A stretch of 64,000 nt of DNA from Ferruginibacter sp. (GTDB lineage Bacteria; Bacteroidota; Bacteroidia; Chitinophagales; Chitinophagaceae). The notes beneath the pieces were generated by a model that was not told the origin of the DNA, ran no database searches, and saw only the letters and a list, made by a program, of their open reading frames with translations. Below, piece by piece: positions 49,912 to 60,145 of the stretch. The DNA lies in contig NZ_JAQBNR010000019.1 of NCBI RefSeq assembly GCF_028288465.1, positions 62,001-126,000 on the forward strand, read 5' to 3'. Position 1 is the first letter of the stretch. The number at the start of each line of letters is the position of its first letter. A program made the translations under genes and the position numbers.

Positions 49912-50352
49912 TCAAAAAATAAGGTGCTGCTTGTGCTTTATTTTTTCGTTGGTCATTTCATTTACCAGCTGTACGCCGGGCAATGATTTAATAGAATAAA
50001 TGAGGGCTTTTAATTCTTCCTTACTCACATATTCGCCCTTCATCAGCCATAAAAAATCAAGGTGTTTAAATTCGGGCAATAAATATTCTCCGTCAAACTG
50101 GTTATTGTATAAATAGTGTATAAGACAGGTAGATGGCACCTGGTATTCGTAAATGGAAAAGAAATATTTCCGTTCTTTTTTACTCAGCTGAATTTCAAAA
50201 TCATTGTTGATGCGAAAATCAAAACCCAGCACCTGGTTTAGCTGCCAGCATAACTGGTAATCCTTAACCGGCGCAACAATGCCAAGCAGGATGGAATCTT
50301 CAAAAAACTCCTGGGCAATTGTTTCATTGTCTATTTTAAGTTTCATATTCAA
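49912..50352 (-). CDS. IPExxxVDY-family-like protein
   Basis: Size and composition typical of this Bacteroidota family (FLWLMKGEYVSKEELKALIYSIKSLPGVQLVNEM). Confidence 0.6.
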   Translation of the reverse strand: MNMKLKIDNETIAQEFFEDSILLGIVAPVKDYQLCWQLNQVLGFDFRINNDFEIQLSKKERKYFFSIYEYQVPSTCLIHYLYNNQFDGEYLLPEFKHLDFLWLMKGEYVSKEELKALIYSIKSLPGVQLVNEMTNEKIKHKQHLIF

Positions 50353-50406
50353 TTTCGAAGTAAATAGCAGCTATCAATACAATGGTATAATGTAGATGCA
50401 ACAATG

Positions 50407-52080
50407 TTAAAACACAATATCAAATACAAGTTCCTCAGTACCTCTTTTTACTTTTACTTTAGTGGCATCCCCTTTATTAAATTTGCTCAATGCCTCCATA
50501 TAAGTTTGTACATCCGTAAATTTATAATCGCCCAGTTGTACAATTACATCACCTGCTCTTATGCCGACTTTTTGGGCTATTTTTCCATCACTGATACCAT
50601 CCGCCCTTACGCCAATACCGCTGAAAGTATAATCAGGCATAATACCCAATGTAACCTTAAAGCTGGTCTTACTGCTGGTAGCGCTTTCTCTCGTTTTGGT
50701 AAATGCAAGCTTCCCCTTTTTATCGGTATTTTCAAGTAAAGTATAAATATATTTCATCACCATCAGTTCCCCTGTATAGTTCAGCTTGTCAGCATCATCC
50801 GTAGGTTTATGATAATCGCTGTGAATACCGGTAAAGAAAAATAAAACGGGAATATCTTTCCTGTAAAAAGAAGTATGATCACTTGGTCCTGTACCGCTGC
50901 TATCGAACTTTATTTTAAAAAATTTATCGTTGGGACTGAGTGTTTGTCCCCACACAGGCGATGTGCCATAACCGCCAATATTCAATCCATGCGTGGTGTC
51001 ATTTAATCGGCCTACCATATCCAGGTTGATCATAAAATTAACTGTGGATAGGTTGATAGTTGGATGGTCTGTAAAATATTTTGAACCAAACAAACCCAGC
51101 TCTTCGCCACTGAAACAAATAAATAAATAATTGTTGTTTTTTAGTTTAGAGGCTTTTAATTGTTTACTCAACTCTATAACCGCCGCAGTGCCGCTGGCGT
51201 TATCATCCGCACCATTGTGTATCTGTGGCGTACTGCCACTGTATAAAGAATTATGGTCTTCGCCATAGCCCAGGTGATCATAGTGGGCGCCGATGATGAT
51301 GGTATTGGGTGCGTTATTATCAATGTAACCAATCACATTATGGCCATATCTTTTTTTATCGGTGATGAATATTTTTAGTTGAATATCCAGCGAAGCAGTT
51401 TCATCTTTCAAAAATTTTTCTTTACCAGGTTTGGTGATATAGATAACAGGAATAGCAGACAGTTCAGATTTTGCTTTCGGATCAAACTTCAATTCATCTG
51501 CAATCGCGGAACTGTTATAAATAAAAAAAGCAGTAGCCCTTTTTTTTGCGGCATCTGCTACTTTAGTTTTGATAGCATCAATAAGGTCGAAATGAGGATT
51601 ATTCTTATTGGCTTCCAGTATTTCTTTTAAATCATAAAACCAGGGTGACCCATTTTCCTGTAACGCGATTGACCCTACTGCATTTAAAGAAGCATTGCAG
51701 CTGAACGCAAGCGGAAAATAATCTTTATCAGGGGCAAGATCATTACCATTGATTAGCAGGTGCGATGTATTGGCAATCATCTTTCCATCATTCACTTCAA
51801 ACTCCTGCAGGTAGCCGCCGTCACTACCCCTGGCTGCAAGGCCAGCCTTTGAAAATTCTGTGCTGATATATTCGTAGGCAAGTTTCTCGCCTTTGCTGCC
51901 TGTTCTTCTTCCTTCAAGTGCATCGCCCGCAAGGTATGCCGCGTGGGTTTGTAATTGAGCCATTATAGCTTTATCTGCTTTTTTTAATTTTTGAGCGTAA
52001 GTAAATTGTATGGAAAACAGGAGGCAATAAAAAATACATTTCATAAAAGTGTTGGTTAAGGAATTGTAAAGATAATTCAC
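50407..52080 (-). CDS. M28-family metallopeptidase with C-terminal PDZ domain
   Basis: IIIGAHYDHLGYG, NGADDNASGTAAVIELSKQL, CFSGEELGLFGSKYF, SGTGPSDHTSFYRKDIPVLFFFTGIHSDYHKPTDDADKL; PDZ near C-terminus. Confidence 0.93.
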   Translation of the reverse strand: MNYLYNSLTNTFMKCIFYCLLFSIQFTYAQKLKKADKAIMAQLQTHAAYLAGDALEGRRTGSKGEKLAYEYISTEFSKAGLAARGSDGGYLQEFEVNDGKMIANTSHLLINGNDLAPDKDYFPLAFSCNASLNAVGSIALQENGSPWFYDLKEILEANKNNPHFDLIDAIKTKVADAAKKRATAFFIYNSSAIADELKFDPKAKSELSAIPVIYITKPGKEKFLKDETASLDIQLKIFITDKKRYGHNVIGYIDNNAPNTIIIGAHYDHLGYGEDHNSLYSGSTPQIHNGADDNASGTAAVIELSKQLKASKLKNNNYLFICFSGEELGLFGSKYFTDHPTINLSTVNFMINLDMVGRLNDTTHGLNIGGYGTSPVWGQTLSPNDKFFKIKFDSSGTGPSDHTSFYRKDIPVLFFFTGIHSDYHKPTDDADKLNYTGELMVMKYIYTLLENTDKKGKLAFTKTRESATSSKTSFKVTLGIMPDYTFSGIGVRADGISDGKIAQKVGIRAGDVIVQLGDYKFTDVQTYMEALSKFNKGDATKVKVKRGTEELVFDIVF

Positions 52081-52264
52081 ACAAGGGCTATTGGAAGCAA
52101 GGTGATATACAAAATTATAATACCAAAAGCATGCCTTAAATTTACCTGCTTATCAAACTGGCCCGCCTTTATCATCCACATTATGTTCCGGATTGCGGGG
52201 GTGATCTTTCCAATTTCGTAATATTTAAACAACGATAGCCGTTACTTTTGCATCTAATTTAATT

Positions 52265-54382
52265 TTGATAAAAAAAATAAACATAGCATTAGTTGGTAAC
52301 CCTAACAGCGGCAAAAGTTCTTTGTTCAATGTGTTAACCGGGTTAAACCAAAAGGTTGGAAATTTTCCCGGCGTTACCGTTGATAAAAAAACCGGGCAAT
52401 GTACTATTTCTGAAACGCTTTCAGCTACGCTGATTGATTTGCCTGGTACGTACAGTTTATATCCCAAACGTGCAGATGAATGGGTTGCCTATAAAGTATT
52501 GCTGCAACAGGATGATGACATTAAGCCGGATATGGTTTTGCTGGTGGCTGATGCCAGCAATCTTAAAAGAAACCTGTTGTTTTGCAGCCAGATCATTGAT
52601 TTAAAAATACCGGTGGTACTGGCCTTAAGCATGATGGATCTTGCTGGTAATAAAGGAACGCAGATTGATTTGGCCGGCCTTGAAAGGGAGTTGGGCGTGC
52701 CGGTTGTAAGCATCAATCCCCGTAAAGGAAAGGGCATACCTCAGTTAAAAAAAATAATTGATCAAACCGCGGCACATATCACCGCAGCGCCCAGGGAGTT
52801 TATCAACAATGCTGAACTGGCGGAAAGTCCGGTATCCGCTGTAAAAAAATTATTTCCATCCATAAGCGATTACACGGCTTTACACTATTTAATCAACCAC
52901 GAACATTTTAAGCTGGGCCACTCAATGCAGGATAGAATTGAAGCCATAGAGAAGGAAAATAATTTCAATCCTACCCGTACCCAGGCCGAAGAAATCATGC
53001 AACGCTATGGCCGCATCAAGCAAATTATGCAGGTTACGGTGGTAGAAAATGATCCGCTCAAGAAAGCATTGTTCACTGAAAAGCTGGACAATATTTTGCT
53101 GGACAGAAAATGGGGTTATCTTATTTTACTGGCAGTTTTATTTCTTTTATTTCAAAGTGTATTTTGGATTGCGCATTATCCCATGGATGCCATCGAATGG
53201 ATTTTTGGTAAACTGAGCGGCTTTTTAAGCAGCACGCTTCCGGATACCTGGTGGAGTGATTTGTTGATCAATGGTGTTATTGCCGGTCTTAGTGGTATCA
53301 TGGTTTTTATTCCGCAGATCATGATTTTGTTTGGGCTGATTACATTGCTGGAAGATACCGGCTATATGGCAAGGATAAGTTTTTTAACCGACAAGCTGAT
53401 GCGCAAAGTAGGATTGAATGGAAAAAGCGTAATGCCGATGATCAGTGGCTTTGCCTGTGCCGTGCCTGCTATTATGAGCGCACGGAATATTGAAAACCGC
53501 AAGGAACGGTTACTCACTATTATGGTTACCCCGTTAATGAGTTGCAGCGCCAGGTTACCGGTGTATACTATTTTAATTGCCCTTGTAATTCCTTCTAAAT
53601 TATATTTTGGTTTTATTAGTGTTCAGGGGCTGGTGATGATGGCATTATATTTATTGGGTACAGTAATGGCACTGATTGTAGCCTATGTAATGAAATGGTT
53701 TATTAAAATAAAAGAGAAGAGTTTTTTTATTTTAGAACTGCCTGTTTACAGGGCGCCCCGCTGGAAAAATGCATTAACGACCATGATTGAAAAAGCAAAA
53801 ATATTTGTATTCCAGGCAGGTAAAATAATAATGGTGATCAGTCTTTTGTTGTGGGTACTGAGCACTTTTGGGCCGGCAAAAAATATGGCTGCTGTTACAA
53901 CCAAATATGATCAGCTGGTACAGCAAAATCCGCAGCAGGCAACCGAATTGAACCGGGAACGTAAAACAGCATTATTGCAAAATTCATTCGCCGGTACACT
54001 TGGTAAATTTATTGAACCCGCCATTCGCCCATTGGGTTATGACTGGAAAATTGGCATTGCCCTGGTTACCTCCTTTGCCGCCAGGGAAGTTTTTGTGGGT
54101 ACCATGGCAACACTGTACAGTGTTGGTGAAGATGCCAGTGAAAACAGCAGCACGTTGCGCCAAAAAATGAATGCCGCCGTAAGATCGGATGGCACCAAGG
54201 TTTATAACCTGGCCACAGGGTTATCATTATTGGTTTTTTATGTGCTGGCCATGCAATGCATGAGTACGATGGCAGTTGTAAAAAGAGAAACCCGCAGCTG
54301 GAAATGGCCGCTTATACAATTGGCGTATATGACCGGGCTGGCTTACTTATTAAGCTGGGGAATTTACAGGCTGTTTATATAG
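52265..54382 (+). CDS. feoB: ferrous iron transport protein B
   Basis: GNPNSGKSSLFNVLTGLNQKVGNFPGVTVDKKTG; GYMARISFLTDKLMRKVGLNGKSVMPMISGFACAVPAIMSAR; likely TTG start. Confidence 0.96.
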   Translation: MIKKINIALVGNPNSGKSSLFNVLTGLNQKVGNFPGVTVDKKTGQCTISETLSATLIDLPGTYSLYPKRADEWVAYKVLLQQDDDIKPDMVLLVADASNLKRNLLFCSQIIDLKIPVVLALSMMDLAGNKGTQIDLAGLERELGVPVVSINPRKGKGIPQLKKIIDQTAAHITAAPREFINNAELAESPVSAVKKLFPSISDYTALHYLINHEHFKLGHSMQDRIEAIEKENNFNPTRTQAEEIMQRYGRIKQIMQVTVVENDPLKKALFTEKLDNILLDRKWGYLILLAVLFLLFQSVFWIAHYPMDAIEWIFGKLSGFLSSTLPDTWWSDLLINGVIAGLSGIMVFIPQIMILFGLITLLEDTGYMARISFLTDKLMRKVGLNGKSVMPMISGFACAVPAIMSARNIENRKERLLTIMVTPLMSCSARLPVYTILIALVIPSKLYFGFISVQGLVMMALYLLGTVMALIVAYVMKWFIKIKEKSFFILELPVYRAPRWKNALTTMIEKAKIFVFQAGKIIMVISLLLWVLSTFGPAKNMAAVTTKYDQLVQQNPQQATELNRERKTALLQNSFAGTLGKFIEPAIRPLGYDWKIGIALVTSFAAREVFVGTMATLYSVGEDASENSSTLRQKMNAAVRSDGTKVYNLATGLSLLVFYVLAMQCMSTMAVVKRETRSWKWPLIQLAYMTGLAYLLSWGIYRLFI

Positions 54383-54596
54383 GTTCTTGCAGATCAATAA
54401 CAAAAACTTCTCCTTAAAATTGGATTTATACTGTAAAAATTTCAGTCTTAATACTGATAAAATTTCAGTGTTTCTTACTACCTCTGCTTTACAGCAAAGC
54501 CAATGCTGACAATGATTCAGATTACTTTTCAAAGTTTTCAAGTGGCATATTGCTTGATGAATAAGTGGTATAAATATTTTCTTTAACCAATTTAAA

Positions 54597-54603
54597 AAGG
54601 AGG
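54597..54603 (+). promoter_or_regulatory. perfect Shine-Dalgarno-like AAGGAGG 5 nt upstream of hsp20 ATG
   Basis: aaaaaggaggtaattATG. Confidence 0.7.
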
Positions 54604-54608
54604 TAATT

Positions 54609-55061
54609 ATGACACTCGTAAAAAGAAACGGAAACCTGATGCGTGCATTTCCAACACTGTTTGATGATTTTTTAAACAGGGATTTATTCAATTGGGGCCA
54701 GTCTAATTATTCTAATACTGGTACTTCCCTGCCTGCTGTAAACATTAAAGAAACCAACGAAGGTTTTGAAGTGGAGATGGCAGCACCTGGAATGAAAAAA
54801 ACTGATTTTAAAGTTCAGCTCGAAGGAAATATGCTTACCATCAGCTCCGAAAAAAGTAACCAAACTGAAGAAAACGAGGGAGACCGCTACTCCCGTAAGG
54901 AATTTAGCTACCAGTCATTTGAACGTTCTTTTACCTTGCCCAAGGATGTCGTGGACGTAGAAAAGATCAATGCGAAATATGAAGATGGGGTATTGCAGCT
55001 ACACATTCCAAAAGTGGAAGAGGCAAAGCAAAAAGCACCCAAAATGATCCAGATTTCTTAA
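54609..55061 (+). CDS. Hsp20/alpha-crystallin small heat shock protein
   Basis: PAVNIKETNEGFEVEMAAPGMKKTDFKVQLEGNMLTISSEK; FERSFTLPKDVV. Confidence 0.95.
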   Translation: MTLVKRNGNLMRAFPTLFDDFLNRDLFNWGQSNYSNTGTSLPAVNIKETNEGFEVEMAAPGMKKTDFKVQLEGNMLTISSEKSNQTEENEGDRYSRKEFSYQSFERSFTLPKDVVDVEKINAKYEDGVLQLHIPKVEEAKQKAPKMIQIS

Positions 55062-55089
55062 CTTTTTTAACCAATTAAATGGTATTACA

Positions 55090-55121
55090 ATAGCTGCCTT
55101 CACTGGCGGCTATTTTTTTTT
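55090..55121 (+). terminator. Rho-independent terminator after hsp20
   Basis: atagctgcc-ttcact-ggcggctat followed by a T tract. Confidence 0.85.
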
Positions 55122-55342
55122 GAGCCTCTGGTAAAATCTATTTTCGAATTTATTCCTGTAACCGCCATCTGGCTTAACCCCCTAAATACCACCGGCTTTC
55201 CACCGTTCAGCATATAAATTTTACCAATTGTCATTATCCGGCAAATCTTTTTAATCAGTTATTTTCCTACCAAACCCACAACAGTAAAGGCTTGCACGAA
55301 TTACGGCATTAGTAATCACCACCAACTACTAAAAAATAAATG

Positions 55343-55363
55343 GTACTATGTGTTGTATAGTAC
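55343..55363. promoter_or_regulatory. candidate PadR operator: GTACTAT-N7-ATAGTAC
   Basis: Perfect 7-bp inverted repeat overlapping the -33 region of the promoter at 55353-55382. Confidence 0.6.
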
Positions 55364-55382
55364 TGTAAAGTTTATATCTTTG
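55353..55382 (+). promoter_or_regulatory. Bacteroidetes-type promoter TTG-N19-TATCTTTG upstream of padR
   Basis: Matches the TTTG / TAnnTTTG consensus with 19-bp spacing. Confidence 0.65.
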
Positions 55383-55492
55383 TGTTGTTAAGGCGAGAGG
55401 GCAGTAAAACAACAGGTGTATTTCCGGACGATCACTTGTCAACAACCAAACTCAGTAAACCCAACCAAATTGAATTTTAAAACATTGAAGCC

Positions 55493-55861
55493 ATGAACAT
55501 TGATAACACAGCCAGCCAGATGCGGAAAGGAGTTTTGGAGTTCTGTATTCTTTCGGTGATCAAACAGGGCGAAGCGTATCCATCGGATATCATCGACAAG
55601 ATGAGAACCGCCAACCTGAACATCTTTGAAGGAACATTGTACCCGCTGCTAACCAGGTTAAAAAATGCAGAGTTTCTTACTTACCGTTGGGTAGAAAGTA
55701 ACAGCGGTCCGCCACGGAAATATTTTTCCCTTACCGAAAAAGGAGATGCGTTTTACAGGGAACTGGAAGCAACCTGGAACGAACTGGCCAACGCTGTAAA
55801 AGCACTTTCAGAAGCCGAACAACAACATACCAGTAACACCAACTTCAACAACCCGGAATAG
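55493..55861 (+). CDS. PadR-family transcriptional regulator
   Basis: MRKGVLEFCILSVIKQGEAYPSDIIDKM...EGTLYPLLTRLKNAEFLTYRWVESNSGPPRKYFSLTEKG. Confidence 0.95.
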   Translation: MNIDNTASQMRKGVLEFCILSVIKQGEAYPSDIIDKMRTANLNIFEGTLYPLLTRLKNAEFLTYRWVESNSGPPRKYFSLTEKGDAFYRELEATWNELANAVKALSEAEQQHTSNTNFNNPE

Positions 55862-55924
55862 GAACGATAGGCATTGTTTTTATTGGGGCCCGAATCAACT
55901 AACGAATACGAAACACAATTAACC

Positions 55925-58147
55925 ATGAAACAAGTAATAAATATCAACTTCCACGGACAAGTAGTGCCGATAGAAGTTTCTGCATTTGACTTGCTTAAAC
56001 AATATACCGCCAGCCTGAATACTTATTTTGCAAATGAAGAAGGCAAGGAAGAGATCATTAATGATATTGAAAGCCGCATTGCAGAGTTATTCCAGGAAAG
56101 GCTGAAAAAAGGCGTTACCTGCATAACAGATGAAGATGTAAATGCTATCATTAAAAGTATGGGCCGTCCGGAAGAATTTGAGGGCGAAGACAGTACAGCT
56201 TATACACAGACTTCAACTGCTTCTTCATCAGCAACAGGCAATCAACAATCCCAGCAAAATACTACAAGCGCAGGATTTAAAAGACTGTACAGGGATGAAA
56301 CTGACAAAATTTTAGGTGGCGTTTGTGCCGGTCTGGCCAATTATTTTGGAATAGATGTAGTAATTGTCAGGATCATTTTTGTGGTGCTTGCCATCTCTTT
56401 TGGATTTGGTTTAATACCCTACATCATTTTATGGATAGCAGTACCCAGCACGGCAACCAAAATAATCGGCGGTACACGCAAAAGATTGTTCCGGGATCCG
56501 GACGATAAAAAGATTGCCGGTGTGTGCTCCGGTATTGGTAACTATTTCGGCATCAATCCCTGGATACCAAGAGTATTGTTTTTGCTGCCCTTTTTAACTT
56601 TTGTTTTTCACTGGAGCCACTGGGGTTTTATGGAATTTCCTAATTTTTTAAGACTGGGATTTAGCCCCGGCGCACTTATCATCTATATTATTTTGTGGCT
56701 GGTAATACCCGAAGCCACCAGTACCGCGGAAAAACTGGAAATGAAAGGTGAGAAGGTAGATTTAAACTCCATTAAGAATTCAGTGGTGGAAGAAATGAAA
56801 GGAGTTCAGCAAAGAGCAGAAAGACTGGGCCATGAAGCAAGGGCTTTCGCCGAAGAAAAAGGAAAAACAATGGGTGCGGAAATGGGCTCTGCAGCCCGGA
56901 GAAGTGGCAGGTCGCTGGGTGATATCATCGTCTTTATTGTAAAGGGCTTTGCTTATTTTATTATCGGATGTTTTGGTTTTGCTTTTGTAGTTGCACTGTT
57001 TGCTTTTGCAGTAGCTTCAATAGGCGTGTTTCCGCTGAAAGACTTTTTGCTGACTGATGGCCTGCAAAATTACCTGGCCTGGGGAACGCTGATATTTTTT
57101 ATTGCAGTGCCTGTAATTGGAATTATCACCTGGATTATACGCAGGCTTGCAAAAATGAAAAGTAACCGCAAAGTATTACGCTTTACATTTATCAGTTTAT
57201 ACATCATTGGATGGGCCTGCTTTATATCTTTAATAGCATCCGTTGGGCGTGATTTTAAAAGCATGAATAATATTATTGAACAAGACGTCAACCTTGCAAA
57301 TCCTGGTATTGCAAAGCTGGAAATCACTAACAATTCTCCATTAAAAAAATACTACCGTAATAACTGGTTAAAGTTTGAGCCTTTTCAAAACCTGGATGAT
57401 GATACTGTTTTTGTGGAAAATGTTTCTATAAAAATTATCAAAGCTACCAATGATAGTTTCAGGGTTACTATGATAAAGATGGCCAATGGCGAAAACAGGC
57501 GGTCGGCTGATACACTTGCGAGATTGATTCAATTCAATGTAGCACAACATGATTCTCTGCTGTTACTGGATAAGGGAATCCCAATTACAAAAGACGACAA
57601 ATTCCGTAACCAGCGGGTAATTATTACGGTGTATGTACCTGTTGGAAAACAAATACGAATTGACCGGAACGTTGGCTGGAATAACAACATTCATTTTAGC
57701 GGCCCATGGAACGATCATTACAATGACCTGGATATTGATGATGAAGAAAGAGGCTGGCAAACGGATGTAAACTATGTGATGCGTGCAAATGGGTTATATA
57801 CGTTAACCGGAAAACCTGCCGATGAATGGAAGAACGGTGACAGAAACAAACGGGATGACAATGATGATGACAGAGAAGATAATGATACAAGTAAAAGTAC
57901 AAATAACAGCGGTGGCACTTATCGTTACAACAGCGCACAAAAAATAGATTCTTTAAAAACTGACCTGCAAAAAGTGCAGCAGCAATACAAAGATTCTTTG
58001 TTGAAAGAACAAAATGACATTAAGAAAAAACAGGAAGAAAATAAAAAGAAACTTGAAAAATTGAATGTTACAATAAGCGATACAGAACCAGCCGGTGACA
58101 CGTTGTTACAATCTTACAGTCCGGTGGCAAGCATTGGATTAATATAG
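55925..58147 (+). CDS. PspC-domain membrane protein (two PspC domains)
   Basis: FKRLYRDETDKILGGVCAGLANYFGID and RKRLFRDPDDKKIAGVCSGIGNYFGIN; start trimmed from 55874 to MKQVININF. Confidence 0.92.
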   Translation: MKQVININFHGQVVPIEVSAFDLLKQYTASLNTYFANEEGKEEIINDIESRIAELFQERLKKGVTCITDEDVNAIIKSMGRPEEFEGEDSTAYTQTSTASSSATGNQQSQQNTTSAGFKRLYRDETDKILGGVCAGLANYFGIDVVIVRIIFVVLAISFGFGLIPYIILWIAVPSTATKIIGGTRKRLFRDPDDKKIAGVCSGIGNYFGINPWIPRVLFLLPFLTFVFHWSHWGFMEFPNFLRLGFSPGALIIYIILWLVIPEATSTAEKLEMKGEKVDLNSIKNSVVEEMKGVQQRAERLGHEARAFAEEKGKTMGAEMGSAARRSGRSLGDIIVFIVKGFAYFIIGCFGFAFVVALFAFAVASIGVFPLKDFLLTDGLQNYLAWGTLIFFIAVPVIGIITWIIRRLAKMKSNRKVLRFTFISLYIIGWACFISLIASVGRDFKSMNNIIEQDVNLANPGIAKLEITNNSPLKKYYRNNWLKFEPFQNLDDDTVFVENVSIKIIKATNDSFRVTMIKMANGENRRSADTLARLIQFNVAQHDSLLLLDKGIPITKDDKFRNQRVIITVYVPVGKQIRIDRNVGWNNNIHFSGPWNDHYNDLDIDDEERGWQTDVNYVMRANGLYTLTGKPADEWKNGDRNKRDDNDDDREDNDTSKSTNNSGGTYRYNSAQKIDSLKTDLQKVQQQYKDSLLKEQNDIKKKQEENKKKLEKLNVTISDTEPAGDTLLQSYSPVASIGLI

Positions 58148-58183
58148 TTTCAATAGTTGAGTTGAAGTGAAACAAAAACAGGG

Positions 58184-58213
58184 TCCCGCCGTAATTGGCG
58201 GGATTTTGTTTTT
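58184..58213 (+). terminator. Rho-independent terminator after pspC gene
   Basis: TCCCGCC-gtaatt-GGCGGGA followed by TTTTGTTTTTG. Confidence 0.8.
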
Positions 58214-58380
58214 GCCTGCGGCAGAACTAAAGCATTGTCGCTGAACGTTGCCAACGGTATGCGGCACAAGAGGGCGATGCAACGATGTTGCCAAAGCTTC
58301 CCTGCCCGGACAATAATTTTTTATTTGCAATACCAGTTTACTCTATTTTTGTGGCTTCTATTTTTTAATAAAACTATACA

Positions 58381-59466
58381 ATGAAGACCACTCCATTTAC
58401 AGAAAAACACATCGCCCTGGGTGCAAAAATGGCTGAATTTGCCGGATACAACATGCCCATCAGTTACACCGGAATCAATGATGAACATGCAGCTGTGCGC
58501 AACAATGCGGGTGTGTTTGATGTAAGCCACATGGGTGAGTTTATTTTAAAAGGAGAACATGCGCTGGAACTGATTCAGCGTTTAACCAGCAACGACGCAT
58601 CCAAATTAACTGCAGGTAAAGCCCAGTACAGTTGCCTGCCCAATGATGACGGCGGTATTGTTGACGACCTGCTGGTATATTGTATTGAAGAGAACAAGGT
58701 GTATATGCTGGTTGTAAATGCCGGCAATATTGATAAAGACTGGAAATGGATCAGCAGCCACAATACGAACGATGTAGAAATGCACAACATTTCTGACAAA
58801 ACCTGCCTGCTGGCCATACAGGGGCCCAATGCCAATAAAATACTGCAACCACTTACCGATACCGATATCCTCAATTTAAAATACTACACATTTGTGAGGG
58901 GAACTTTTGCCGGCGTAAGCAATGTGTTGATAAGTGCAACAGGTTATACAGGTGCTGGCGGCGTGGAAATTTATTTTGAAAATAAAGCTGGGGATGCCGA
59001 TAAAATATGGGATGCTATTTTTGAGGCTGGAGCAGCGCAAGGTATAAAACCAATTGGGTTAGGCGCCAGAGATACATTGCGGCTTGAAATGGGTTTTTGC
59101 TTATATGGCAATGATATAGATGATACAACGTCTCCGCTTGAAGCTGGCTTGGGATGGATTACTAAGTTCACAAAAGACTTTACATCAAAAGCCATATTTG
59201 AAAAGCAAAAGGCAAAAGGCGTTACTAAAAAACTGGTAGGTTTTGAAATGCTGGAAAAAGGTATTGCCCGCCACGATTACCTGATTAAGGATTTTGAAGG
59301 AGCCATTATTGGTAAAGTGACCTCCGGTACGCAGTCTCCGTCGCTTGGTAAAGCCATTGGAATGGGATACGTAGACAGCAAACACGCTGCGATTGATACA
59401 GAAATTTACATCAGTATACGCAATACGCTTCTAAAGGCTAAAGTTGTTAAAATGCCTTTTGCTTAA
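58381..59466 (+). CDS. gcvT: glycine cleavage system aminomethyltransferase (T protein)
   Basis: [74 protein letters not shown]. Confidence 0.96.
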   Translation: MKTTPFTEKHIALGAKMAEFAGYNMPISYTGINDEHAAVRNNAGVFDVSHMGEFILKGEHALELIQRLTSNDASKLTAGKAQYSCLPNDDGGIVDDLLVYCIEENKVYMLVVNAGNIDKDWKWISSHNTNDVEMHNISDKTCLLAIQGPNANKILQPLTDTDILNLKYYTFVRGTFAGVSNVLISATGYTGAGGVEIYFENKAGDADKIWDAIFEAGAAQGIKPIGLGARDTLRLEMGFCLYGNDIDDTTSPLEAGLGWITKFTKDFTSKAIFEKQKAKGVTKKLVGFEMLEKGIARHDYLIKDFEGAIIGKVTSGTQSPSLGKAIGMGYVDSKHAAIDTEIYISIRNTLLKAKVVKMPFA

Positions 59467-59661
59467 TTACAATGCAACAGCAAATGAACAATGCCCTGTA
59501 TAAATAAATTATTGCCGGGATAGTGTATAACAACAGGTGAAAGAAAAAGCAACCGGCATCATTGCTTGCTGATTTGTTGATAACATTTTTTTGCTAAAAT
59601 GGGCACCACAGGCAAAGGCAGCTAAATTTTCTTATCTTGAGAATCATATTTTATCTGACAA

Positions 59662-60135
59662 ATGGCCCATATTCATTTAACTACATTTATTGCAGCGCCG
59701 GCCAAAAGAGTTTTTGATTTAAGCCGCAGCATCACGCTGCATAAAAAATCAATGGCACACACCAATGAAACTGCTGTTGCCGGAACAACCAGCGGCCTGA
59801 TAAACAAAGGCGAAACCGTTACCTGGCAGGGAAAGCATTTTTTTAAAACACGGCAGTTCACTTCGGCCATTACCGAAATGCAATCACCGCTGATGTTTAC
59901 CGATGCAATGACCCGGGGCGATTTTAAAAGTTATGTTCACGAGCATCATTTTAAACAGGTGGCCAATGGCAGCATCATGATAGACATTGTTGATTTTGAA
60001 ACGCCGTATGGCGCACTGGGCAAAGCAGCCAATAGCTTGTTTTTGAAAAAGTACATGGAAAAACTGTTAACTAAAAGAAACCAGGTAATTAAAGAATATG
60101 CTGAAAGCGAAAAGTGGAAAGCGATATTAAATTAA
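59662..60135 (+). CDS. SRPBCC-family protein
   Basis: MAHIHLTTFIAAPAKRVFDLSRSITLH...GETVTWQGKHF; START-like fold family. Confidence 0.85.
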   Translation: MAHIHLTTFIAAPAKRVFDLSRSITLHKKSMAHTNETAVAGTTSGLINKGETVTWQGKHFFKTRQFTSAITEMQSPLMFTDAMTRGDFKSYVHEHHFKQVANGSIMIDIVDFETPYGALGKAANSLFLKKYMEKLLTKRNQVIKEYAESEKWKAILN

Positions 60136-60145
60136 ATTTGCAGGA

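Noticed and set aside
58344-58351. TATTTTTG as a gcvT promoter
   Set aside because: Nearest TTTG is only about 16 bp upstream, outside usual spacing; too weak to list.
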